From positions 1 to 21,326 of the forward strand of contig CAMBHX010000017.1 of NCBI GenBank assembly GCA_945867285.1: 21,326 nt of DNA. The letters run 5' to 3'. Each line of letters opens with the position of its first letter. Position 1 is the first letter of the stretch. The notes below the pieces were generated by a model. That model was not told where the DNA came from and did not search any database. It saw only the letters and a program-made list of their open reading frames with translations. The DNA comes from Sulfuricurvum sp. IAE1 (GTDB lineage: Bacteria > Campylobacterota > Campylobacteria > Campylobacterales > Sulfurimonadaceae). The position numbers were made by a program, and so were the translations under genes. Below are positions 7,413 through 15,158 of the stretch, piece by piece.

Positions 7413-8333
7413 TTGAAAACCACTCCCCATATTCCTGTATTGTACCGAGAAGTAGTGCATGCTTTTGCACCATGCGAACAGGGTATTATCATTGATTGTA
7501 CACTTGGGTATGGCGGTCATACGTCACTATTATTAGAGGCTAATACTCATCGGAGTGTTATAGGAATCGACCAAGATGCGACGGCGATAGAATTTTCGAC
7601 ACAACGCTTGCAGTCTTACGGTAATCGTATTGAAATACGTCAAGGACGTTTTTCGCGGGTTATGCACGAACTATTGAATGAAAAAAAAGAGAGTATTTGC
7701 GGTGTTTTAGCCGATATAGGTGTGTCGTCGTTGCAGTTAGATGTACGAGAACGTGGGTTTTCGTATGAGAGTGAGTGTTTGGATATGCGCATGGACCCGC
7801 AATCCTCTTTGAGTGCGTATGAGGTAGTAAACAGCTATTCTCAAGGGGATTTAGAGAGAATTTTGCGCGAATATGGTGAAGTGACCAATGCTCGTTCTGT
7901 TGCACAGACGATTGTCGCAAAACGCCCTTTTGAATCCGCAAAAGAGCTTTCAAATGCTATTTTTCATCTCATGCCCAAAGGGAAAAAGATACACCCAAGT
8001 ACGTTAGTGATGCAAGCCATTCGAATCGAAGTTAATGATGAACTAGGTGAACTAACACGCTTGTTAGATGCGATTGAAACCAGTGATGTGGCACAGTTGC
8101 GAGTAGGTATTATTACCTTTCATTCGCTTGAAGACAGGATAGTAAAACAGCGATTTACACAGTGGGCAAAAGAGTGTATCTGTCCGGATGAAGCGATGCG
8201 TTGTACGTGCGGTAAAAATCATTCCATTGGTACAATAGTGACCAAAAAACCACTAAGCGCTCAGGATGATGAGTTGCGGGCAAACTCTCGAAGCCGTAGT
8301 GCCAAACTGAGAGTTTTTGAGATACAAAGATAG
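7413..8333 (+). CDS. rsmH: 16S rRNA (cytosine(1402)-N(4))-methyltransferase RsmH
   Basis: This 306-residue protein has the normal RsmH (MraW) length. The N-terminal HIPVLYREVV (6-15) and SAM-binding DCTLGYGGH (28-36) are family hallmarks. So are the GVLADIGVSSLQLD stretch, the RGFSYE...LDMRMD motif and the C-terminal LSAQDDELRANSRSRSAKLRV. It methylates C1402 in the 30S decoding centre. The start codon is TTG at 7413-7415, preceded by AAGG with a seven-base spacer; no better start is visible. The next gene begins 6 bases after its stop and encodes a small membrane coiled-coil protein. This mimics the rsmH-ftsL order of the classical division and cell-wall cluster, although the rest of that cluster is absent here. 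Confidence 0.96.
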   Translation: MKTTPHIPVLYREVVHAFAPCEQGIIIDCTLGYGGHTSLLLEANTHRSVIGIDQDATAIEFSTQRLQSYGNRIEIRQGRFSRVMHELLNEKKESICGVLADIGVSSLQLDVRERGFSYESECLDMRMDPQSSLSAYEVVNSYSQGDLERILREYGEVTNARSVAQTIVAKRPFESAKELSNAIFHLMPKGKKIHPSTLVMQAIRIEVNDELGELTRLLDAIETSDVAQLRVGIITFHSLEDRIVKQRFTQWAKECICPDEAMRCTCGKNHSIGTIVTKKPLSAQDDELRANSRSRSAKLRVFEIQR

Positions 8334-8339
8334 GTCACC

Positions 8340-8618
8340 ATGAATGATAAGCTTGATATTTTAGAAGAGACACAATCAATCATTACTCCACAAGATTATA
8401 TGGGTGGACGATTTTTGCTCAATGTTTTTATCGGTATATTTTTAGTTCTAATGGTCGTATTTCCAAAAATTTTTATCCAAACGCAAATCTATTTTAAAAG
8501 TCGTGAGATTTCAACGCTCAATCGCGAACATGCAGCACTCAAAGAAGAAAATCGTATTATTCGAGCCAAAGTGGAAAAAATGATCTATAAGAATAAGATT
8601 TTGGATACATTGTTTTAG
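8340..8618 (+). CDS. Small bitopic coiled-coil membrane protein, FtsL-like candidate
   Basis: This 92-residue protein has a polar cytoplasmic head (1-23), one strong membrane segment (about 25-46, rich in Ile, Leu, Val and Phe) and a charged periplasmic part. The last part has heptad-like spacing (about 55-84: REISTLNREHAALKEENRIIRAKVEKM). Size, topology and position directly after rsmH match FtsL, the divisome subunit that pairs with FtsB and FtsQ. Sequence identity in this family is always low, so synteny and architecture are the main evidence. The ATG at 8340 follows the rsmH stop by six bases, with AGG about six bases ahead. An alternative is a FtsB/DivIC-type or unrelated coiled-coil membrane protein. 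I infer a division role and do not claim it as shown. Confidence 0.6.
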   Translation: MNDKLDILEETQSIITPQDYMGGRFLLNVFIGIFLVLMVVFPKIFIQTQIYFKSREISTLNREHAALKEENRIIRAKVEKMIYKNKILDTLF

Positions 8619-8642
8619 TAATCCTCTTTAAACTCATTGTGC

Positions 8643-8648
8643 TATAAT
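8643..8648 (+). promoter_or_regulatory. Probable extended -10 promoter element
   Basis: A perfect TATAAT preceded by TG and one base (TGC, 8640-8642) lies in the 59-base gap after the FtsL-like gene, about 30 bases before the next start codon. No convincing -35 box is seen, which is common for extended -10 promoters. It would start transcription of the exported protein gene and the prenyl synthase-hemA-proS run. Confidence 0.5.
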
Positions 8649-8677
8649 CACCCTTTAAATTTTGGAACTACCTAATT

Positions 8678-9106
8678 ATGATGTATAAGCTTGTTTTTTT
8701 ATTTTTTTTCTGCTCTGTTTGGCTTCAAAGTGCTCCTTGGCGAGAAAATAAAGTGTTTGTACTTAAAAAAGATGAACTAGCTCGGGTATTAATTAAAACC
8801 CAAGAAGGTAAACAAGAAAAAGTACGAATTTTACAGTGGAGATGGACACTATATACCGATAAGACATTAGTAGTACATGAAAAATTTGATCGTGTGGTGG
8901 GGCAAAATATGCTCACAGCAGGACGTAATGATTCATTTAAGAAGATATTATTGCCTTCAATTAATAGTGAGCGTGATCGTGTATCTGCGGTTGTGGTGTT
9001 TAAAAAATTTGATGAACAAAATCAAACTGCCTTGTTTGATTTGTTGATTTTTGATAAAGAAAAAAGAGTGTTAGTTGATTATTTTGATAAGGATAAGAAG
9101 CAATAA
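8678..9106 (+). CDS. Uncharacterised exported protein
   Basis: I do not recognise this family. The 142-residue product starts with a short basic N-terminus and a very hydrophobic stretch (about 4-17), then QSAPW. This looks like a signal peptide cleaved near residue 19. The cysteine at 12 is not in a lipobox. The mature part is highly charged, with several Trp, Lys and Asp residues and short alternating hydrophobic segments that suggest a small beta-rich periplasmic domain. There are no cysteine pairs or known catalytic motifs. Two ATG codons lie in tandem at 8678 and 8681; only weak GGA is seen upstream. The stop (9104-9106) directly abuts the ATG of the prenyl synthase gene, so it is probably the first gene of that transcript. 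Function is unknown. Confidence 0.7.
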   Translation: MMYKLVFLFFFCSVWLQSAPWRENKVFVLKKDELARVLIKTQEGKQEKVRILQWRWTLYTDKTLVVHEKFDRVVGQNMLTAGRNDSFKKILLPSINSERDRVSAVVVFKKFDEQNQTALFDLLIFDKEKRVLVDYFDKDKKQ

Positions 9107-9997
9107 ATGTTGGAAAATGTCGAAATTATCATTAATAGATTGATTCAAGAAGTACAATACCCTAAGGCTGCTGAGTTATTTTCAACACTGTCAGGTGGGA
9201 AACGTTTACGTGCTCGATTGATTTTGACGATTGCTCCAGAACACCCTAAAGCGCCACTATTAGGAGCTATTGTAGAGCTTATTCATGCGGCGAGTTTATT
9301 GCATGACGATGTTATCGATGAAGCAATGATGCGTAGAGGTACTGCTTCTGTCAATGCAACACACGGATCGAAAGTTGCAATCATGCTTGGGGATATTTTG
9401 TACTCCAAGGCATTTAGTGAGCTTACTTGTTTTGATCCTAAGATCGCTTATGCTGTTTCACAATCAGTTACCAAGCTCTCTGTTGGAGAAATGATGGATG
9501 TAGAGATGGCAGAAGGTTTTAACTATGACCGCCAACACTATCTCACGATGTTGTATCTCAAAACCGCAACGTTGATTGAAGCGTGTGCCTACTGCGCAGC
9601 ATTATTGGTGGATAAGAAAGCAGATGCATATGGGGAATATGGGAAAAACTTGGGATTAGCCTTCCAAATAGTTGATGATATTTTGGATGTAGTTGGAGAC
9701 GAGAAGACACTAGGTAAGCCTGCCATGAACGATTTCGTTGAGGGTAAATCGACATTACCATATATTGATTTGTATGATATGCTTAACATTGAAGATCAAA
9801 AAAGGCTTATAACTCTTCATAAAAAAGTATTAAATGATGATGAAAAACAATGGATTCGCACGTTAATGCAATCGCATGGGATTATTCAAAAATCATACGA
9901 TTATGCGCAAAAACTATGTGATGATGCGATTGCTTGTGTCCCACAAGAAGAGGCATTGCGTACAATTATTACCAATGTTATTTCGAGAGATCATTAA
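9107..9997 (+). CDS. ispB: Long-chain trans-prenyl diphosphate synthase (polyprenyl synthetase)
   Basis: This 296-residue protein contains both aspartate-rich metal sites of trans-prenyl synthases: DDVID at 67-71 and DDILD at 190-194. It also has GGKRLRA (30-36) and GKPAMNDFVEGKSTLP (203-218). It condenses isopentenyl diphosphate onto an allylic primer. The residues just before the first motif are small (A61, A62), not aromatic. In this family that generally allows long products, so an octaprenyl-type enzyme making the quinone tail is more likely than an FPP synthase. The symbol reflects that inference; product length is not proven. It directly abuts the exported protein gene upstream, and its TAA shares one base with the hemA ATG (TAATG at 9995-9999). 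Confidence 0.85.
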   Translation: MLENVEIIINRLIQEVQYPKAAELFSTLSGGKRLRARLILTIAPEHPKAPLLGAIVELIHAASLLHDDVIDEAMMRRGTASVNATHGSKVAIMLGDILYSKAFSELTCFDPKIAYAVSQSVTKLSVGEMMDVEMAEGFNYDRQHYLTMLYLKTATLIEACAYCAALLVDKKADAYGEYGKNLGLAFQIVDDILDVVGDEKTLGKPAMNDFVEGKSTLPYIDLYDMLNIEDQKRLITLHKKVLNDDEKQWIRTLMQSHGIIQKSYDYAQKLCDDAIACVPQEEALRTIITNVISRDH

Positions 9998-11289
9998 TGC
10001 ATTATCTCGTCATCAGTTTTTCACATAAAAATTCAACATTGGTGCAGCGTGAAAAATTGGCCTTTGTGGATGACGCATCCAAAAAAAATATTTTGGAAAA
10101 AATAAAGAGCAATTCATTTGTTCAAGAAGTTTTTCTCCTTTCAACATGTAATCGTGTAGAGCTGTATTGCAGCTGTATCTGTACCGAAGAATCAACGCAA
10201 TATATCTTAGAACTACTAGCAATGCACGCTAATGAGAGTGTAGATGACCTAAAGCTTCGTGCTGATATTTTTGATGATTATGGTGCTATACACCACTTTT
10301 TTAGTGTTGCTAGCTCATTGGATTCGATGGTGGTTGGTGAGACTCAAATCGCCGGACAGCTCAAAGATGCATTTCGATTTTCATACGATAATGGACATTG
10401 TGCAGCACGATTGGGCCGAGCATTGCAAGCAGCTCAAAAGTGTGCAGCTGAGATTCGAAATGCTACTGATATCTCTTCTCGACCTGTCTCAGTTGCGAGT
10501 GTCGCGGTGGCACAAGCAAAGGAATGTGTAGAATCTTTTGCGGGTAAAAAAGTTCTTGTGATTGGATCGGGTGAGATGTCGGTGATTACCTGTAAACATT
10601 TGAGTGCTGCAGGGGCAGATGTAACGATTATGAATCGAACATTTAGTAAAGCAACTCAAATTGCCAAAGAATGCAATGTCAAAGCCAGGTCGTATGAAGA
10701 GATAAAGGATGCTATTAATGAATATCCTATTTTATTTACCTCGACAGGTTCACTGTCGCCTATTATTACAGATGAACTGATCGAAACCTGTACGTTTGAT
10801 CGTTATTGGTTTGATATGGCGGTTCCTAGAGATATTGAGTGTGAAACCAAAACATGGGGAATACATTTGTATCAAATGGATGACCTAAAAGAGATCGTAA
10901 GTGAAAATATTTCAATGCGTGAAGATGAAGCACGAACATCATTTGTTTTGATAAGCAGACATACTACAGCATTTTTTGAAACCCTTAAAGCACTTTCAAT
11001 TGAGCCACTAATAAAGGATTTGTACACTAGAGCGTATCGTGCAGCCAGTGATGAGTCGAATCGAGTTGTTGAGGCTGGCTATTTGCCCAAAGAGTATGAT
11101 AAAGTGATTCAAAAAGCAACGCAGCAAGCATTAAAACGATTTCTACACCCTTTTGCAAGCCGTATGCGTGATGGGTCAGACCCAATGCGTATTGATTCGT
11201 TGATACAAGCACTAGGGTTTTTGATGGCGAAAGAAGAGGGAGAAGAGTTATCCCAAAATAGCTGTAAATATTATTCCAAAGGAGATTGA
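9997..11289 (+). CDS. hemA: Glutamyl-tRNA reductase HemA
   Basis: This 430-residue enzyme reduces glutamyl-tRNA to glutamate-1-semialdehyde, the first committed step of C5-pathway tetrapyrrole synthesis. The catalytic cysteine is C51 in LLSTCNRVELY (48-57). The glutamate-binding and tRNA-binding region has SLDSMVVGETQIAGQ, and an NADPH-binding GSGEM follows in a Rossmann-type KVLVIGSGEM stretch. The C-terminal helical dimerisation domain is present (LIKDLYTRA...). The frame stays open upstream to 9934, inside the prenyl synthase gene, but the family N-terminus (MHYLVISFSHKN) fits the ATG at 9997. This overlaps the previous stop by one base, and its TGA overlaps the proS ATG by one base. Such tight packing implies coupled translation. 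hemC is found four genes later. Confidence 0.97.
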   Translation: MHYLVISFSHKNSTLVQREKLAFVDDASKKNILEKIKSNSFVQEVFLLSTCNRVELYCSCICTEESTQYILELLAMHANESVDDLKLRADIFDDYGAIHHFFSVASSLDSMVVGETQIAGQLKDAFRFSYDNGHCAARLGRALQAAQKCAAEIRNATDISSRPVSVASVAVAQAKECVESFAGKKVLVIGSGEMSVITCKHLSAAGADVTIMNRTFSKATQIAKECNVKARSYEEIKDAINEYPILFTSTGSLSPIITDELIETCTFDRYWFDMAVPRDIECETKTWGIHLYQMDDLKEIVSENISMREDEARTSFVLISRHTTAFFETLKALSIEPLIKDLYTRAYRAASDESNRVVEAGYLPKEYDKVIQKATQQALKRFLHPFASRMRDGSDPMRIDSLIQALGFLMAKEEGEELSQNSCKYYSKGD

Positions 11290-12992
11290 TGCGTTTTTCA
11301 AAAGCTTATATACCTACTACCAAAGAGGCGCCAAAAGACGCTATTTTACCTAGCCATATTTACCTTTCTCGTGCAGGTTTTGTGACACAAGTTGCCAGTG
11401 GTTTGTACAACTTTCTTCCATTAGGTAAACGTGTGATGCGTAAAATCGAGACTATTATTCACGAAGAGATGGCAGCATGTGATGCGCTAGAAGTGGATTT
11501 GAGTTTTGTCACACCAGCAGAGTTATGGCAAGAGAGCGGTCGAATCGAAAAATTTGGTAAAGAGTTGTTACGTTTTCGTGACCGTAAAGAAAATCTTTTT
11601 GTTTTAGGACCTACGCATGAAGAGATGATGGTGAGTATTGTTCGTAATCGTGTGACGAGTTACAAGCAATTGCCATTAAATGTCTATCAGGTCAAAACTA
11701 AATTTCGTGATGAAGCACGTCCTCGTTTTGGATTGATGCGTGCGCGTGAATTTGTGATGAAAGACGGTTATAGTTTTCACAGTTCCACGGAGGATTTAGA
11801 TCGTGAATTTGATGCGATGGAAGCGGCTTATAAGCGTATTTTGACACGCTTAGGACTACAGTTTCGTGTCGTTGAAGCGGACAGTGGTGCCATTGGCGGA
11901 TCGGGTTCTAAAGAGCTGATGGTATTGGCGAACAGTGGTGAAGACACACTAGCGGTATGTGATTCATGTGAATACGGTGCCAATATCGAGGCGGCGCAAC
12001 GTTCCAAACGTATCACTATCCCCGAAGCCCCTAAAGCTGAGTTTATGAAGTTCAAAACACCGGACATCAAATCCATTGAAGATTTGAGTGCATTTTTTCA
12101 CGTTGACTCTTATTATACACTCAAAGCAGTGGTGATGCGTGCAGTATTTGCAGATTCAACGCAGCCTGTGTGTTTTTTCATCCGTGGGTGTGATACCCTC
12201 CAAGAGGTCAAAGCATGTAACAGTGTGGGTGCGATTGATTTGGTGGAGATGAGTGTGTCTGAATTGACTGATCTTGGTTTGGTTGCTGGTTTTATGGGTC
12301 CTTTGGATCAGGATAAAATCCGTATCGTGATGGATAATGATACCCGTAATGCAAAAGCTATGATTTGTGGTGCTAATGAACTCGATTACCATTTTGTTGG
12401 GGTTGATTTGAGTGTGATGGGTGATGTTTCGTATGCTGATCTTGTAGCGGTGTCAGAGGGTGATGGATGTCCACGTTGTAGTGGAAAACTGGAATACACC
12501 AAAGGGATTGAAGTAGGGCATATTTTTAAATTAGGTACCACATATTCAGCACCGCTCAAAGCAGAGTATCTTGATGAAAATGGTCGTTCTACCCCATTTA
12601 TCATGGGAACATACGGAATGGGAGTGAGTCGTTTGGTGGCGGCAGTTATCGAACAGCATCATGATGAAAAAGGGTGTATTTGGACACATGCTACGGCTCC
12701 TTATATGGTCAATGTGATGGTATCTAATATCAAAGAAGAGACCCATTTGGAGTTTGCAACAACGCTATACACTACCCTTAATGAAAACAAAATTGAAACC
12801 ATCTTGGATGACCGAAAAGATCGTTTTGGTTTTAAAATGTCGGATGCAGAACTTATTGGTTTTCCTTTTACCGTTATCGTAGGTAAAGAGATGGAAAATG
12901 ACCAAGTACAGATTATGGTTCGTAAAAGTGGTGAGATGATCACGGTTGCGACTCATGACGTTGTGCAAAAACTAAAAGAGCTTATTGGATGA
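11289..12992 (+). CDS. proS: Prolyl-tRNA synthetase
   Basis: This 567-residue bacterial-type class II synthetase charges tRNA-Pro. The N-terminal part carries the SRAGFVTQVASGLYNFLPLG motif 1 region. Motif 2 follows as FVLGPTHEEMM with RFGLMRAREFVMKDGYSFH, and motif 3 is GTYGMGVSRLVAAVIEQ. Between motifs 2 and 3 is an insertion of about 150-180 residues with the IGGSGSKELMVL entry, the YbaK-like editing domain of bacterial ProRS that removes mischarged alanine. A C-terminal anticodon-binding domain ends the protein. TTG at 11286 is in frame, but AAGGAG (11279-11284) is correctly spaced only for the ATG at 11289, which I prefer. It overlaps hemA by one base and the fxsA start by four bases. 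Confidence 0.97.
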   Translation: MRFSKAYIPTTKEAPKDAILPSHIYLSRAGFVTQVASGLYNFLPLGKRVMRKIETIIHEEMAACDALEVDLSFVTPAELWQESGRIEKFGKELLRFRDRKENLFVLGPTHEEMMVSIVRNRVTSYKQLPLNVYQVKTKFRDEARPRFGLMRAREFVMKDGYSFHSSTEDLDREFDAMEAAYKRILTRLGLQFRVVEADSGAIGGSGSKELMVLANSGEDTLAVCDSCEYGANIEAAQRSKRITIPEAPKAEFMKFKTPDIKSIEDLSAFFHVDSYYTLKAVVMRAVFADSTQPVCFFIRGCDTLQEVKACNSVGAIDLVEMSVSELTDLGLVAGFMGPLDQDKIRIVMDNDTRNAKAMICGANELDYHFVGVDLSVMGDVSYADLVAVSEGDGCPRCSGKLEYTKGIEVGHIFKLGTTYSAPLKAEYLDENGRSTPFIMGTYGMGVSRLVAAVIEQHHDEKGCIWTHATAPYMVNVMVSNIKEETHLEFATTLYTTLNENKIETILDDRKDRFGFKMSDAELIGFPFTVIVGKEMENDQVQIMVRKSGEMITVATHDVVQKLKELIG

Positions 12993-13417
12993 TCTACTTT
13001 ATTGCCTACCTTTTTGCAGAAGTGATGCTCACGGTTGAGTTTGCTAGTAGATTTGGTGGATTTTCGATGTTTGGCGAGATTATTATCAGCGCTTTTGTGG
13101 GTATTCTTATTCTCTTTAATTTTCGCACGACATTGATAGTCAATATTATGGAACTTAAAGAGCGTAGAGTTGATGCCAATGGATTTTACAAGCGTAATCT
13201 TCTCTCGTTATTAGGGGCAATTTTGTTGATATTGCCGGGAATATTAACCGATATTATCGGAATATCAATTCATATTTATTTATTGGGTGGTTTAATTGTT
13301 AGTCAATTTATGCCAAAATACCCACACGACAATTCATCTCAATATAAAACACACTCAAAGGAAAACGACGATGTCATTGATGCCGAAATTATTCACGACA
13401 CTCCTACTTTGCGCTAG
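12989..13417 (+). CDS. fxsA: FxsA family membrane protein
   Basis: This 142-residue protein has four membrane segments (about 2-18, 28-50, 71-88 and 90-107) and a polar C-terminal tail. The pattern matches FxsA: an N-terminal E.....E in the first helix, G.....I in the second, a cytoplasmic loop, then LLSLLGAILLILPGILTDIIGI, the LPG..TD stretch conserved in the family. In E. coli FxsA overproduction relieves F-plasmid exclusion of phage T7; its normal role is not known. The ATG overlaps the proS TGA (ATGA, 12989-12992). The last 47 bases overlap the start of the following thiol-disulfide gene in another frame, an unusually long overlap for this window. Confidence 0.85.
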   Translation: MIYFIAYLFAEVMLTVEFASRFGGFSMFGEIIISAFVGILILFNFRTTLIVNIMELKERRVDANGFYKRNLLSLLGAILLILPGILTDIIGISIHIYLLGGLIVSQFMPKYPHDNSSQYKTHSKENDDVIDAEIIHDTPTLR

Positions 13418-14207
13418 CCTTAGTGCTGCAACAGACGGAGAGGTAATACAGTTTTTAAAAAAAGGGATTGGCAATAATCCTGCTATTTCTAATCTTGTAA
13501 TTAAGATTAATGGAAAACAAAATGTTCCTACGATGGCGGGATGGGAAGCTTATTTTGTTGCCATTGATGCGGATGTCAAGCAGGGATCTACTAATCAGCA
13601 CATCAATCAAAGCGGTACCTATTTTGTCAGTGGTAATGTAATTGCACCTGAGCTTGTCAATCTCAAAACCAGCGAGCGGTTTAACGATACGATTACCCCC
13701 AGACTTAATCCAGCACTCTACACCAAGGCAAATCTTATTAGTGGTAATGTCAGTGCAAAAAATAAAGTAGCTATTTTTTCAGACCCTTTGTGCCCATTTT
13801 GTCGTAAATATGTTCCTGAAACAGTATCATATATGATGAAATATCCCAACGATTTCGCGGTTTATTATTACCATTTTCCTTTGGCACAGCTTCATCCAGC
13901 GGCGGTTGCATTGACAAAATATGCGATTGCGGCAGAACAGTCAGGGGTTGATAATGTCACCTTGAGAATGTATCAAGTCGAGATCAATGCTAATGAAAAA
14001 GATGATCAAAAAATTGCTGATGCTTTTAATAAAATTTTCAAAACTAAGCTTGTACCGGCAGATATTAAGCGCCCAAGCGTTATTAAACAATTCGAATTTG
14101 ATCAAAATGCAGTTCAAACCTCGATGGTAGCAGGAACGCCAACGGTCTTTTTCAATGGTGTCAAAGATACAACAAAAGCAAAATATAAAGAAGTTAAGGT
14201 TAAATAA
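13371..14207 (+). CDS. Periplasmic thiol:disulfide interchange protein, DsbC/DsbG-like
   Basis: This 278-residue protein begins with a signal peptide (about 1-20: KLFTTLLLCASLSAA). It continues with an N-terminal region of about 100 residues and then a thioredoxin-fold catalytic domain. The active site is CPFC at 141-144, within FSDPLCPFCRKYVPE. The cis-proline loop is seen as AGTPTVFFNG near residue 258. This layout fits the DsbC/DsbG/DsbA group that forms or rearranges disulfides in the periplasm. Whether it is a dimeric isomerase or an oxidase cannot be told from sequence alone. The ATG at 13371 has AGGA eight bases upstream and gives a proper signal peptide; the frame stays open upstream to 13296, but that would bury the signal. 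It overlaps fxsA by 47 bases and precedes hemC by three. Confidence 0.85.
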   Translation: MSLMPKLFTTLLLCASLSAATDGEVIQFLKKGIGNNPAISNLVIKINGKQNVPTMAGWEAYFVAIDADVKQGSTNQHINQSGTYFVSGNVIAPELVNLKTSERFNDTITPRLNPALYTKANLISGNVSAKNKVAIFSDPLCPFCRKYVPETVSYMMKYPNDFAVYYYHFPLAQLHPAAVALTKYAIAAEQSGVDNVTLRMYQVEINANEKDDQKIADAFNKIFKTKLVPADIKRPSVIKQFEFDQNAVQTSMVAGTPTVFFNGVKDTTKAKYKEVKVK

Positions 14208-14210
14208 TCG

Positions 14211-15158
14211 ATGAAAAAACTCATAATCGCAACACGTGGTAGCAAGCTCGCCCTTTGGCAATCTCAACATATAAAATCTGTTATTGAAAATGCACGTCCT
14301 GATATAGAAGTAGAGCTCAATATTATCGTGACCACTGGGGATAAGATTTTAGATGTTCCATTGGCAAAAATTGGGGGAAAGGGATTGTTTTTAAAAGAGA
14401 TTGAAGAAGCAATGCTAGCAGGTGAAGCACAGTTGGCAGTTCATTCACTCAAAGATGTTCCTACGGTAATGCCTCAAGGCTTGTTGTTGAGTGCCATCAC
14501 GACACGTGAAGATGTTCGTGATGCGATGTTGAGTGAGAAATATCCTAATATTACCTCGTTGCCCCATGGTGCGGTTGTGGGAACATCCTCATTACGTCGC
14601 CGCATGCAATTAGCTGCATTACGCCCTGATTTGATTATCAAAGATTTACGGGGTAATGTGGATACCCGTATTCGTAAACTCAAAGAGGGAGAATTTGATG
14701 CGATTATTTTGGCAGCAGCAGGGATTAATCGTTTGGGATTTGCCGATTTAGTGAACCATTTTTATCCGATTTCATTGGAGGAGATGATTCCATCGATGGG
14801 GCAGGGTGCTTTAGGAATTGAAACTATCAACGAGCCATGGGTATTGGAGATTGCAGCACTATTGGAAGACAAAAACAGCCGTATTGAGACGACATTGGAG
14901 CGTGAGTTTGTTGATACACTACAAGGGGGATGTCAAGTACCTATCGGCGTGAGTGCTCGAGTTGGAGAGGATGGAAGTGTAGTGTTACGTTCTATTTTAG
15001 GGCTTCCAGATGCATCCGAAGTGATGACTGAGTCAACAATACTCAGCTGTGATGAACTTGAAGGGGCCGGACGTGCGATGGCACAACATCTGATAGAGAA
15101 GGGTGCTATGGAACTTTTGACTCGTGCCTGTAGTATGGCGGATGGGCATAAATCATGA
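14211..15158 (+). CDS. hemC: Porphobilinogen deaminase (hydroxymethylbilane synthase)
   Basis: This 315-residue enzyme joins four porphobilinogen molecules into hydroxymethylbilane. The N-terminal ATRGSKLALWQ (7-17), the HSLKDVPT segment (78-85, with the catalytic aspartate D82) and GTSSLRRRMQL (124-134) are all present. The dipyrromethane cofactor cysteine is C241 in LQGGCQVPIG. Length is typical of the family. It supplies the haem branch begun by hemA in the same run. The ATG follows the Dsb-like stop by three bases, with AAGG about eleven bases ahead. Its TGA overlaps the ATG of the UbiD-family gene (ATGA at 15155-15158). Confidence 0.97.
   Translation: MKKLIIATRGSKLALWQSQHIKSVIENARPDIEVELNIIVTTGDKILDVPLAKIGGKGLFLKEIEEAMLAGEAQLAVHSLKDVPTVMPQGLLLSAITTREDVRDAMLSEKYPNITSLPHGAVVGTSSLRRRMQLAALRPDLIIKDLRGNVDTRIRKLKEGEFDAIILAAAGINRLGFADLVNHFYPISLEEMIPSMGQGALGIETINEPWVLEIAALLEDKNSRIETTLEREFVDTLQGGCQVPIGVSARVGEDGSVVLRSILGLPDASEVMTESTILSCDELEGAGRAMAQHLIEKGAMELLTRACSMADGHKS

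Noticed and set aside
9934..9996. N-terminal extension of hemA into the prenyl synthase gene
   Set aside because: The ATG at 9997 gives the standard HemA N-terminus, and the one-base overlap is typical of this run.
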